A DNA stretch of 64,000 nt. It comes from Paenibacillus sp. Root444D2. Lineage in GTDB: Bacteria; Bacillota; Bacilli; Paenibacillales; NBRC-103111. Below, one piece after another: positions 9,385 to 17,378 of the stretch. How positions within the stretch are numbered: position 1 is the first letter of the stretch; each line of letters starts with the position of its first letter. The position numbers were made by a program, and so were the translations under genes. The stretch is taken from NCBI RefSeq assembly GCF_001426375.1, contig NZ_LMEO01000010.1, positions 41,941-105,940 of the forward strand, in the 5' to 3' direction. The notes under the pieces were generated by a model, which saw only the letters and a program-made list of their open reading frames with translations, ran no database searches and was not told the DNA's origin.

Positions 9385-10239
9385 CTACTCTTTGGCTGGT
9401 GTTAATCCTACTTCTTGTTCGCTCCAATTCCAAAACTGACGAGCTAGCTCCTCGTCTTGGGCTCTGGCGGAGACAGGCGCGATCCTCCGCCTGTAGTAGT
9501 ACTCGCCGCTGACCGTCCGCACGTCCGGGCTCGCGGCCAAATATACCGCCGTCTCCGCGCCTTGCGCCGGCGTCAAGAAGAACGGCCGCAGCATCGCATA
9601 CACGGCCTTGCCGAATCCGGTGTCGCGATCGACACCGAGGTTTGTGACCACGGCCCCGGGGTGCAGCGAGTTGGCCGTGGCGGAAGTGCCGGCGAGCCGC
9701 TTCGCCAGCTCGCGGGTAAACAGGATATTCGCCAGCTTCGACTGGGCGTATCCGCTCCAGACACGATATCCTCGGGTGAGGTGAGGGTTGGTCAGATCGA
9801 TGCGCCCGATCTTATGGGCGCCGGAGGAGACGTTCACGATCCGCCCCTGCGGGGAGCGGACGATGGCGTCCAGCAGCAGGTTGGTCAGCAGGAAATGGCC
9901 GAGATGGTTGACACCCATCATGGCCTCGAAGCCGTCTGCTGTAGTCTGCCGCTTCACGGTGACGACCCCCGCGTTGTTCACAAGCACATCCAGCACATTG
10001 TGCTTGGCATGGAACTCCGCGGCAAAAGAACGGATGCTCGCAAGGGAGCCGAGGTCGCACAGCATAAGCTCGATGCGCTCCGAGCAGCTCTGCTTTCGCG
10101 CCTCGATCAGTGCCTGCTCGCCTCTTTGGCGGCTGCGGCACAGCATGATGACGTAGGCGCCTTGGCTGGCTAGCGCCACAGTAGTGGCCAGGCCCATTCC
10201 TGAGTTAGCGCCCGTTACGATGACCGTTTGATTTTGCAT
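9385..10239 (-). CDS. Short-chain dehydrogenase/reductase (retinol-dehydrogenase-like)
   Basis: This 284-residue NAD(P)-dependent oxidoreductase has a cofactor loop (TGANSGMG), the NNAG motif, the active-site serine region (VNVSSGAHK) and the catalytic YAQSK. The extended C-terminus and the LHPGAVVTNLG segment place it among the retinol-dehydrogenase/WWOX-like SDRs rather than the FabG group. ATG 10239 follows AGGAGGCGAACCT; the in-frame codon ten residues earlier lacks a site. The gene body is clearly richer in GC than its neighbours, which may indicate transfer or codon drift. The substrate cannot be told from the sequence. Confidence 0.87.
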   Translation of the reverse strand: MQNQTVIVTGANSGMGLATTVALASQGAYVIMLCRSRQRGEQALIEARKQSCSERIELMLCDLGSLASIRSFAAEFHAKHNVLDVLVNNAGVVTVKRQTTADGFEAMMGVNHLGHFLLTNLLLDAIVRSPQGRIVNVSSGAHKIGRIDLTNPHLTRGYRVWSGYAQSKLANILFTRELAKRLAGTSATANSLHPGAVVTNLGVDRDTGFGKAVYAMLRPFFLTPAQGAETAVYLAASPDVRTVSGEYYYRRRIAPVSARAQDEELARQFWNWSEQEVGLTPAKE

Positions 10240-10361
10240 AGGTTCGCCTCCTCTTTTGGTATAGCTCATTGCTTATGCCTCGTATTGTTGGATGGGTTAT
10301 CATTAAATTTTGATTTAACAGTGGTATCCGAGAGAGAGTGAGGAAGCTGCAGGAGCTTCTG

Positions 10362-10593
10362 TTGTAAAGTATACAATGGAATTCACGATTTATTGAGTAA
10401 AATTGGTGTTTTAGGAAATTTCATTGTAGAAAATGCAATGGAATCGACTCTCATGCTTCGAAAAGCGCAATTTTATTGGATTTATTCCAATGGAATGGGC
10501 ATCCAGGCTATCAAATCCCTACTTCCACTGGAATTAATCCAATGGAAGTAGCATGCAGGCTTCGAATTCACAGAGTGGAAGTTGAGTGTTCCA
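10362..10593. repeat. Palindrome array, TTCCATTG/CAATGGAA family (copy D1)
   Basis: Imperfect palindromes are centred at about 10369, 10431, 10483 and 10535, with a weak fifth at about 10584. Typical units are TATTGGA-5nt-TCCAATG and CACTGGA-5nt-TCCAATG. Spacings are 62, 52, 52 and about 50 bp. It lies in the 613-bp gap between the SDR and DinB genes, which holds no supported gene. A related copy is at 54605-54728. Confidence 0.75.
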
Positions 10594-10659
10594 GATATGT
10601 CTTTGGGGACAACTCTATCGAATGACTTTCAAAAATATATACAATCCCTAAAAAGCCAA

Positions 10660-10686
10660 AAAGAGCACATGGAGGATGTGCTCTTT
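10660..10686. terminator. Hairpin terminator
   Basis: An 11-bp perfect stem (AAAGAGCACAT / ATGTGCTCTTT) has a 5-base loop. On the minus strand it sits about 170 bp past the DinB stop, after the decamer repeats, and would end that transcript; the tail is only weakly U-rich. Confidence 0.5.
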
Positions 10687-10696
10687 CATCTTTCCT

Positions 10697-10800
10697 GAGC
10701 TCTTCCAAGCTCTTCCGATCTCTTTGAAGCTCTTTGAAGATCTTTGAAGCTCTTTCAATCTCTTTCAATCTCTTTCAAGCTCTTTCATTCTCTTTCAAAC
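10697..10800. repeat. Degenerate 10-bp tandem repeat
   Basis: About ten head-to-tail copies of a decamer close to TCTTTGAAGC (variants TCTTTCAATC, TCTTCCAAGC) lie just past the 3' end of the DinB gene. An open frame across it on the minus strand is a by-product of the repeat. Confidence 0.8.
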
Positions 10801-10852
10801 TCATCCAAAGACAAGCTAGTTCTCAACGACTTCTTACTATATCTACTTTAAA

Positions 10853-11353
10853 TCACACCAACGGCTGCATGCCGCGCTCCAGCCAATCCTCGCGAGTCGG
10901 ACCATAGATGTCCGGTACTCGCAGTCCGGCTTGACGCATCAAGACGATCATTTCACCACGATGGTGAATTTCATGCGAAATGAGGATGCGCAGCGTTAAA
11001 CCATTGAGCCACTGCTCACCATACATATCAGTGCTTTCAGTGAGCTTAGCATCTGTCCACTGGGACTGGATTGCTTCTGCTAGCCCGGCTGAGGAGGTGC
11101 GGTAGGTGTCGGCAATTGTTTTGGCGGATGCTGGCGCGTATTCTTCGCCTTCGGGAGCATTGAACGTAAGACCAGTGCGTGAGGTCATCTCATGAATGGT
11201 AGTCGCGATATGCCAACCCAATTGTCCTAGCGAGCGGAAGTCGGGCGCGATTTGCTGTTTAAGTGAAGCATCTGTCAAAGTGTCCAGCACGCGTTGGGTA
11301 GCTTTTGCTTCATTGTTCCATTCATTTACAAAATCTTCGATTGTTCTAAACAT
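10853..11353 (-). CDS. DinB/YfiT-family protein
   Basis: This 166-residue four-helix-bundle protein has the three metal-binding histidines of the family placed as expected: one in LGQLGWHIATTIHEM and two in HEIHHRGEM. ATG 11353 follows GGAGGCTCACCC. DinB proteins are damage-induced or thiol-transferase-like enzymes, usually with unknown substrates. It lies downstream of a WYL regulator reading the same way, a pairing often seen in Bacillales, so regulation by that protein is plausible. Confidence 0.9.
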   Translation of the reverse strand: MFRTIEDFVNEWNNEAKATQRVLDTLTDASLKQQIAPDFRSLGQLGWHIATTIHEMTSRTGLTFNAPEGEEYAPASAKTIADTYRTSSAGLAEAIQSQWTDAKLTESTDMYGEQWLNGLTLRILISHEIHHRGEMIVLMRQAGLRVPDIYGPTREDWLERGMQPLV

Positions 11354-11368
11354 GGGTGAGCCTCCTTA

Positions 11369-11450
11369 GAGTTTTTCGCCAGAAAAACTGACATCGTAAG
11401 CATTAACTTGAGTTTTTCGCCAGAAATACTGGCATCGTAAGCATTAATTT
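11369..11450. repeat. Two tandem copies of a 41-bp unit
   Basis: The unit beginning GAGTTTTTCGCCAGAAA is repeated head to tail (11369-11409, 11410-11450) with a few mismatches. Each copy holds a small hairpin (AGTTTTT/AAAAACT in the first). They lie between the WYL regulator and dinB. Confidence 0.8.
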
Positions 11451-11507
11451 ATTTGTCTCGCCTACTTCATAATCTCATTATAGACAACCACCACTGACAA
11501 CGTCCTG

Positions 11508-12452
11508 TCAGTGTTCATTTGCGTATAGTTGAACGATTTTTTCAGCTTTATCTTTGATGATGGCTGCAATATGGGCCGGTTCAATGATTCGCAGGTTGGG
11601 GCCATAGCTAAGAAGCATGCCATGAAGCCACGGTTCATCCGGTTGAGTGGCGGTAATCATCAAAGTGCCATCAGCTTGAACGGTAATTTGCTCAGGACGG
11701 AAATAATCCTCTACTTGAGCTCGAACATTCGGCTGCGCATGCAGCACGAGTTTGATGAGCGAGGAGGGGGCTCTTTTGCCCCAGTTATGATCTAACTGTT
11801 CTAGGGCTCCTTCTTTACGTTCAAAGGTTCTCTGAAGCACTTCAATATCCTTCATCCGAGATAATCGGAAGACGCGAAAATCTTGGCGAAGCAGGCAGTA
11901 GCCGTACAAATACCAGCCAAAGCCTTTGACCACAATGCCCATAGGTTCTACTGTTCGCACAGACTGCTCACTTTGGGAAGTAATATATTGAAAGGAAATC
12001 AGTTTAGATTCCTTAATTGATGTGCGCAGGGTGCTCAGCTTCTCTTTGTCCTGATTGCTGCCACGCCAAGGATTCATATCAATAATAAGTTGATTGTTTA
12101 GGTTAGCGACGGTGTTCTGTTCCGATTTCGCCACAAGAGCTCCGACTTTATCAAGAAGGTTGCTGATCTCTTGGTCGCCGACGGTAGAGCGGATTCCTTT
12201 GAGGCCAACAATAATAGATTGGAGCTCATCGAGGGACAGAAATTGGCGATCCAACCGATATTGGTCCATAATTTCGTAGCCACCGCTCATCCCTGCATAA
12301 GAAACTACAGGAACGCCAGCTTGGTTAATGGCCTCAACGTCTCGGTAAACCGTACGTAATGACACTTCAAAACGCTCCGAAAGTTCTTTAGCGCTAATTC
12401 TTCTTCGATTTAGAAGCAGCATGGTAATGGCAAGCAGACGATCAATTTTCAA
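11508..12452 (-). CDS. WYL-domain transcriptional regulator (YafY type)
   Basis: This 314-residue protein has an N-terminal winged helix of DeoR/HTH_11 type (ISAKELSERFEVSLRTVYRD), then GVPVVSYAGMSGGYEI, a WYL domain (SFQYI, then VEPMGIVVKGFGWYLYGYC) and a WCX-like C-terminus. TTG 12452 sits six bases after GATGAGGTG; the slightly longer GTG frame (12461) would place the ribosome binding site inside the gene. WYL proteins respond to ligands or nucleic acids during stress. The dinB gene 154 bp downstream is the likely target or partner. Confidence 0.9.
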   Translation of the reverse strand: MKIDRLLAITMLLLNRRRISAKELSERFEVSLRTVYRDVEAINQAGVPVVSYAGMSGGYEIMDQYRLDRQFLSLDELQSIIVGLKGIRSTVGDQEISNLLDKVGALVAKSEQNTVANLNNQLIIDMNPWRGSNQDKEKLSTLRTSIKESKLISFQYITSQSEQSVRTVEPMGIVVKGFGWYLYGYCLLRQDFRVFRLSRMKDIEVLQRTFERKEGALEQLDHNWGKRAPSSLIKLVLHAQPNVRAQVEDYFRPEQITVQADGTLMITATQPDEPWLHGMLLSYGPNLRIIEPAHIAAIIKDKAEKIVQLYANEH

Positions 12453-12580
12453 GAAAAGCACCTCATCGATTCATATATGTTAACTTTAACATTCGATTTC
12501 AGAGAAAGAATTCCCTTTGTGGAGTTCCGCATACCCGATGGAAAATTTAGAAATAATAAGCCGAATTCAAATCTCAAAGA

Positions 12581-12620
12581 GGAGAGACTTTGAGCTACGC
12601 TCAAAGATCCCTATATTAGG
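12581..12620. repeat. 40-bp hairpin repeat, variant copy (inverted)
   Basis: The hairpin CTTTGAGC-TAC-GCTCAAAG (12588-12606) has flanks GGAGAGA and ATCCCTATATTAGG. It is the reverse complement of the units at 20149-20270, with two compensatory base-pair changes in the stem. The AGGAG ribosome binding site of the next gene overlaps its end. Confidence 0.75.
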
Positions 12621-12631
12621 AGTCGGATTAC

Positions 12632-13444
12632 ATGTTCAGAAAATGGTTTAAAATCGCCCTAGGCACAGCGGTAATTAGTTTACTTTTGAGCAGCTCATCT
12701 TTATGGAGAGTTGGATTCGTGTCCGCTGAAGAGATGCCGCCACCACCGCCACAAACTGCACAGCAAGGCGAGCTTATACAAACACGTGAGATTGATGTCA
12801 CTGGTGACGGCAAGCCGGATACAGTATCCCTGATAGGGATGAAGTCGGATAGTAGTAGTCCGTACTATGATAAGCTATTTATTACCGTCGTAGGACCAGT
12901 CCAGACCCAAGTAGTCATTCCGCTTGAGGGTGGATATAACCCGCAGATGGATTTTTGTGACTTTATTCAGGACAAACTGCCTCAAATCTATGTATCCGCC
13001 GAAACAGGGGGCAGCGGGGGGCTATCCAACTACTATATTTACTCACTGAAAAATAATGTTCCGACCGCTATCCCGCTGCCTAGTCCACTTCATGTAAAGG
13101 CAACTTTTAAGAAGAATTATGTGGTAAAGATGAAAATTGAAGAGACAGGGAAGTCTTTCAAAATCGATATCAAAGACCGCAAGGACGATTACGAGAAATT
13201 CGGTGTATACAAAAATGGTAGTGTAGTGAAGCCGATTATTGTGGATGTTCATGGTTATGGCGCCCTGAAGCCGATAGATATTGATCGGGATGGGTACTGT
13301 GAGCTGAAGGGTGCTCAGCGAATCACGGGTATTGCGAACGCAGATACACTTGGATACGCCATCTCTGTTTGGAAATGGAAACAAGGGAAATGGATTCTGA
13401 AAGACTCCTCCATTGTCAAAACGCTGCCTGGCAAGTTACGTTAA
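12632..13444 (+). CDS. Secreted protein with VCBS/FG-GAP-like calcium loops, unknown function
   Basis: This 270-residue protein has a signal peptide (FKIALGTAVISLLLSSSSLW, cleavage probably after VSAEE or earlier) and a proline run (MPPPPPQ). Two segments resemble FG-GAP/VCBS metal loops: DVTGDGKPDTV near residue 55 and DIDRDGYCEL near residue 212. ATG 12632 follows AGGAG. It is a single gene with a hairpin repeat directly upstream and a bidirectional terminator downstream. I do not recognise a named family; an exported binding or adhesion role is only inference. Confidence 0.8.
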   Translation: MFRKWFKIALGTAVISLLLSSSSLWRVGFVSAEEMPPPPPQTAQQGELIQTREIDVTGDGKPDTVSLIGMKSDSSSPYYDKLFITVVGPVQTQVVIPLEGGYNPQMDFCDFIQDKLPQIYVSAETGGSGGLSNYYIYSLKNNVPTAIPLPSPLHVKATFKKNYVVKMKIEETGKSFKIDIKDRKDDYEKFGVYKNGSVVKPIIVDVHGYGALKPIDIDRDGYCELKGAQRITGIANADTLGYAISVWKWKQGKWILKDSSIVKTLPGKLR

Positions 13445-13446
13445 AA

Positions 13447-13496
13447 AAAGACCGCCATCTCACGGAGTGCAATTGTTCCATGATGTGGCGGTCTTT
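13447..13496. terminator. Bidirectional terminator between convergent genes
   Basis: The stem AAAGACCGCCA / TGGCGGTCTTT is flanked by an A-run on the left and T's on the right. It serves the secreted protein gene and the aminopeptidase gene, which converge here. Confidence 0.85.
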
Positions 13497-13518
13497 CTAT
13501 GAAGTCATGCTTGCCGTC

Positions 13519-14748
13519 TTATGCCCAGTTTCCTTTGCGAAACAAAGCTTCGCGGCTTCCATCTGCCAGAATGCCATCGATCTGCATGTCAGCTGAGCCG
13601 ATCATGAAGTCAACGTGAATTAGGCTTTTATTGTAGCCATTCTGGGTTAACTCCTCGGGGCTCATTGTCGTTCCACCTTCAATCGTGAACGGATATGAAT
13701 TACCGAGTGCGACATGACAGGAAGCATTTTCGTCGAATAGGGTGTTGTAGTAAATGAGTCCTGACTGTGAAATGGGGGAGTCATAAGGAACAAGTGCCAC
13801 TTCACCCAAATAACGGGCGCCCTCATCCATGTCCAGCATCTTATTCAGCACTTCTTGACCCACCTCAGCGGTCGCCTCGACAACTCGGCCATTTTCGAAT
13901 TTCAAGCTGAATCCATTGATTAGTGAGCCTTGATAGCTCAGCGGCAAAGTGCTGCGAACGGTTCCGTTCGTGCCATTTCGTGCAGGCATCGTAAATACTT
14001 CTTCCGTTGGGATGTTCGGCACGAAGAAAATACCTCGCTCCGACTCGCTCCCTGCGGCAACCCATTGATGCTTAGGGGCTAGCTCTATGTATAAATCTGT
14101 ACCAGGAGCTTTGAAATGCAGCTGCTTGTACTTTTTGTTGTTCAGTAGATTCTGCTTATCTGTCAGCGTCTCGATATGCTGTTTCCATGCTGCAACCGGA
14201 TCATCTTTATCCACACGAGTCAGCTTGAAAATCTGCTCCCACAGCTTCTTGATGCGCTCGGCTTCGCTCAAATCCGGGAACACCTTAGCCGACCATTCCG
14301 CTGTCGGGAAGGAGACCATCAACCAGTTCACCTGATTGCTGCGCAAATATTTCAGGAACCCTTCGCGCGCAGTGGCTGTAGATTTGCTAGAGATGGCGAC
14401 CCGTTCAGGGTCTACGTCTTTGAGCAAATCGGAGTTAGGCGCGTAGATTTGGAGGAAGGCTGCACCGTCCTTTGCCATCTCTTCCAGGCCGTTTGCTCGC
14501 CACATGGGGTACTCGCGCAGCGTGGATTCCGGGGCGTGCTTGAGGCGCAGCGCCTTCACTTCATCGTCGTCCCAATCGATGACGACATCTTTGGCGCCAG
14601 CGTCGTAAGCCTTTTTCGTTAGCTTGCGCACAAAGTCAGCACAGGCGATCGGCGTCATGATGACGACAGTCTGATCCTTTTGTACATTTAATCCGACACG
14701 TATGGCAAGCTCTGCATATTTATCTAAGTAATGTTCGAATGTCTCCAT
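13519..14748 (-). CDS. M29-family aminopeptidase (AmpS/PepS type)
   Basis: This 409-residue cytosolic metallo-aminopeptidase is the usual family length. Candidate ligands for the two metals appear in order: Glu in IPTEEVFT, Glu in RYLGEVALVPYDSPIS, His in ENASCHVALGNSYP, and His and Asp in HVDFMIGSADMQIDG. ATG 14748 follows AAAGGAG; the longer frame adds 28 residues without similarity. It is divergent from glnS with 84 bp between starts, so the two promoters must be packed in that gap. It likely trims peptides during protein turnover. Confidence 0.92.
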   Translation of the reverse strand: METFEHYLDKYAELAIRVGLNVQKDQTVVIMTPIACADFVRKLTKKAYDAGAKDVVIDWDDDEVKALRLKHAPESTLREYPMWRANGLEEMAKDGAAFLQIYAPNSDLLKDVDPERVAISSKSTATAREGFLKYLRSNQVNWLMVSFPTAEWSAKVFPDLSEAERIKKLWEQIFKLTRVDKDDPVAAWKQHIETLTDKQNLLNNKKYKQLHFKAPGTDLYIELAPKHQWVAAGSESERGIFFVPNIPTEEVFTMPARNGTNGTVRSTLPLSYQGSLINGFSLKFENGRVVEATAEVGQEVLNKMLDMDEGARYLGEVALVPYDSPISQSGLIYYNTLFDENASCHVALGNSYPFTIEGGTTMSPEELTQNGYNKSLIHVDFMIGSADMQIDGILADGSREALFRKGNWA

Positions 14749-14832
14749 CTCGCTGGCTCCTTTATATTTGAGTAAGATATAGTGTATGATAGAAAATAAA
14801 ACTTTAACCCGTGGGAGAAAGGCTGGGAACAT

Positions 14833-16497
14833 ATGGAAACGAAGAGCGCAGCAGTAAGCACGCCATCCAATTTCATTAAGAACATTGTAAACGAAGATCT
14901 GAAATCAGGCAAAGTCAGTCAGGTAGTTACCCGATTTCCCCCGGAGCCGAACGGTTACCTTCATATAGGACATGCGAAGTCGATTTGTCTTAATTTTGAG
15001 CTTGCGGATGAATTCAAGGGGTTAACGAACCTTCGCTTTGACGATACGAATCCGGTGAAGGAAGATACAGAATATGTGGAATCCATTAAAGCGGATGTCG
15101 CTTGGCTCGGTTTTCAATGGGACGGTTTGTTTTTTGCTTCCGATTATTTCGAGGAAATGTACAAACGTGCGGTGGTTTTGATCAACAAAGGTTTAGCTTT
15201 TGTGGATGACCAAACAGCGGATGAAATCCGCGAAACCCGCGGGACGCTTACACAGCCGGGTACGAACAGTCCTTACCGCGAGCGCAGTATCGAAGAGAAT
15301 CTCGCCTTGTTTGAGCGTATGCGTGCCGGTGAATTCAAAGATGGCGAGCGTGTTCTTCGTGCTAAGATCGATATGTCTTCGCCGAACATCAACCTGCGCG
15401 ATCCAATCATTTACCGTGTCGTACATGCTCATCACCATAATACGGGAGATGCTTGGTGTATCTACCCGATGTATGCTTTCGCGCATCCACTGGAAGATGC
15501 CATTGAAGGTGTTACGCATTCCATCTGTACGCTCGAGTTCGAAGACCAACGCCCGTTCTACGATTGGGTTGTTCGCGAGTGCGAGATGCCGAATGTGCCT
15601 AGACAGTATGAATTTGCACGCCTTAACCTAACGAACACGGTGATGAGTAAAAGAAAGCTGAAACAGCTTGTCGACGAGAAAGCCGTTGACGGTTGGGACG
15701 ATCCGCGGATGCCAACCATTTCTGGTCTTCGCCGCAGAGGCTTTACAGCTGAATCCATTCGCAATTTCGCTCGCGAAATCGGTGTAGCTCGCAGCTACAG
15801 CGTCGTTGATGCGAAGATGCTGGATCATTTTATCCGTGAGGATTTGAAGTTAAAGGCGATGCGTACGATGGGTGTGCTGAATCCGCTCAAAGTCGTAATC
15901 ACGAACTACCCTGAGGATCAAGTCGAAATGCTGGATATGGAGAATAACGCAGAGAATCCGGAGATGGGCAATCGCCAAATTCCGTTCTCCTGCGAGATCT
16001 ACATCGAGCAAGACGATTTCATGGAAAATCCGCCGAACAAATATTTCCGGTTATTTCCCGGCAACGAAGTGCGGTTGAAAAACGCCTATTTCATCAAGTG
16101 CAATGATTTCATCAAAGATGAGAACGGCAAAGTGGTTGAGCTGCACTGCACGTATGACGTGGAAACGAAAAGCGGCAGCGGATTTACGGGCCGTAAAGTC
16201 AAAGGAACGATCCACTGGGTAGATGCGAAGAGTGCTGTACCTGCGGAGTTCCGTCTGTATGAGCCGCTGATTCTCGATAACGAAGAGGACGAGGATGCTT
16301 CGTTCTTGGAGAATTTGAATCCAAACTCACTGCAAATTGTGCAAGGTTTCGTGGAAGACAATATGAAGCAAGCAAAGCCGCATGATAAGTTCCAATTTTT
16401 CCGCCACGGCTATTTCAACGTAGATCCGAAACATACAACAAGCGACAAACTGGTGTTTAACCTGATTGTCTCGCTGAAAAGCTCTTTTGAAGTGTAA
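14833..16497 (+). CDS. glnS: Glutaminyl-tRNA synthetase
   Basis: This enzyme attaches glutamine to tRNA-Gln (cytosol). It has 554 residues, typical for bacterial GlnRS. The class I signature is at residues 44-47 (HIGH, in [15 protein letters not shown]) and the KMSKS-like loop reads VMSKRKL. The C-terminal anticodon-binding beta barrels are present ([25 protein letters not shown]). Most Bacillales lack GlnRS and make Gln-tRNA through GluRS and GatCAB, so this is either a replacement or a parallel route; Paenibacillus species are known carriers. It ends with a clear terminator, and the 84-bp upstream gap is too short for a T-box leader. Confidence 0.96.
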   Translation: METKSAAVSTPSNFIKNIVNEDLKSGKVSQVVTRFPPEPNGYLHIGHAKSICLNFELADEFKGLTNLRFDDTNPVKEDTEYVESIKADVAWLGFQWDGLFFASDYFEEMYKRAVVLINKGLAFVDDQTADEIRETRGTLTQPGTNSPYRERSIEENLALFERMRAGEFKDGERVLRAKIDMSSPNINLRDPIIYRVVHAHHHNTGDAWCIYPMYAFAHPLEDAIEGVTHSICTLEFEDQRPFYDWVVRECEMPNVPRQYEFARLNLTNTVMSKRKLKQLVDEKAVDGWDDPRMPTISGLRRRGFTAESIRNFAREIGVARSYSVVDAKMLDHFIREDLKLKAMRTMGVLNPLKVVITNYPEDQVEMLDMENNAENPEMGNRQIPFSCEIYIEQDDFMENPPNKYFRLFPGNEVRLKNAYFIKCNDFIKDENGKVVELHCTYDVETKSGSGFTGRKVKGTIHWVDAKSAVPAEFRLYEPLILDNEEDEDASFLENLNPNSLQIVQGFVEDNMKQAKPHDKFQFFRHGYFNVDPKHTTSDKLVFNLIVSLKSSFEV

Positions 16498-16537
16498 AAT
16501 TGGGCTCGGATGAGTTCATATGAGGATTAGACAGGAA

Positions 16538-16563
16538 GTCCTAGTGAAAACTAGGATTTTTTG
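16538..16563 (+). terminator. Intrinsic terminator of glnS
   Basis: The stem TCCTAGT-GAAA-ACTAGGA is followed by TTTTTTG, about 40 bp after the glnS stop codon. Confidence 0.85.
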
Positions 16564-16673
16564 TTGTGCTGGAAATCGAGCGGGGTAAAAAACGATTTTG
16601 AAAAAATAAATTTTTTGATCACAAATATCCAGTAATATAAATGATGAATCCTATTTCATAAGGAGCGTGCCGC

Positions 16674-17378
16674 GTGACAACCGTATTGGTGGTAGATGAT
16701 GATCTTAATATTTGCCGGATTACGAAGTTATATTTGGAGAAAAATGGATATAAAGTAATAACCGCAAATGATGGTGAACAGGCGCTAACTCAGTTTGATG
16801 AGCTGCACCCAGACTTCATTGTACTTGATATAATGATGCCTAAACGTGATGGCTGGGAGGTCTGCCAGAAAATTCGTGCGAAGAGTGATGTTCCTATTCT
16901 CATGCTGACGGCTAGAGGTCACGTGGATGAGCGAATTGAAGGTTTGCAGATGGGCGCTGATGACTATCTAGTGAAGCCCTTCGACCCGAATGAATTGGTT
17001 GCTCGTGTGACCACGATACTCCGCAGGACGCTGCTCCGCACAGAAGCTGCTGCGCCTGCTCATCTATATGAAGTGGGCAGCTTGCGAGTGGATAGCCTGT
17101 CCCATGACGTGACTGTAGAAGGGCAGTTCGTTGCTTTACCCAAGAAAGAGTATGAACTGCTGCTGTTTTTCGTGCGAAACCCGAATCAAGTATTTACCCG
17201 GGAGGACCTGATCGCCAAAATATGGGGTTGGGATTTCGAGGGTGAAGACCGCGTCGTGGATTTATATATTAAACGTTTGAGACAAAAGCTTTCTGCTTTG
17301 ACGGACAGGAAAGAGGACTGGAGCATCCGTACCGTATGGGGTGTAGGATATAAGTTTGAGGGCCCAGGTGCATGCTGA
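16674..17378 (+). CDS. OmpR/PhoB-family response regulator
   Basis: This 234-residue protein has an N-terminal receiver (VLVVDDDLNICRI; phosphoacceptor D52 in FIVLDIMMPKRDG; conserved DDYLVKPFDP) and a C-terminal winged-helix domain (LPKKEYELLLFFVRNPNQVF, then VVDLYIKRLRQKL). It starts at GTG 16674 after AAGGAG. Its end overlaps the histidine kinase start by 7 bp, so the two are translationally coupled and form one two-component system. The signal is unknown; the secreted repeat protein downstream may be an output. Confidence 0.96.
   Translation: MTTVLVVDDDLNICRITKLYLEKNGYKVITANDGEQALTQFDELHPDFIVLDIMMPKRDGWEVCQKIRAKSDVPILMLTARGHVDERIEGLQMGADDYLVKPFDPNELVARVTTILRRTLLRTEAAAPAHLYEVGSLRVDSLSHDVTVEGQFVALPKKEYELLLFFVRNPNQVFTREDLIAKIWGWDFEGEDRVVDLYIKRLRQKLSALTDRKEDWSIRTVWGVGYKFEGPGAC

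Noticed and set aside
9385..10239. Mobile island around the GC-rich SDR gene
   Set aside because: The gene is GC-rich but has no integrase, transposase, terminal repeats or tRNA target nearby; other GC-rich stretches (20650-21130, 25750-26750, 59240-59790) occur inside ordinary genes too.
10568..10768. 66-codon open frame on the minus strand
   Set aside because: It runs through the decamer tandem repeat and hairpin; the charged helical product is a by-product of the repeat and there is no ribosome binding site.
14749..14832. T-box leader before glnS
   Set aside because: The gap to the divergent aminopeptidase gene is only 84 bp and contains no specifier or T-box sequence.
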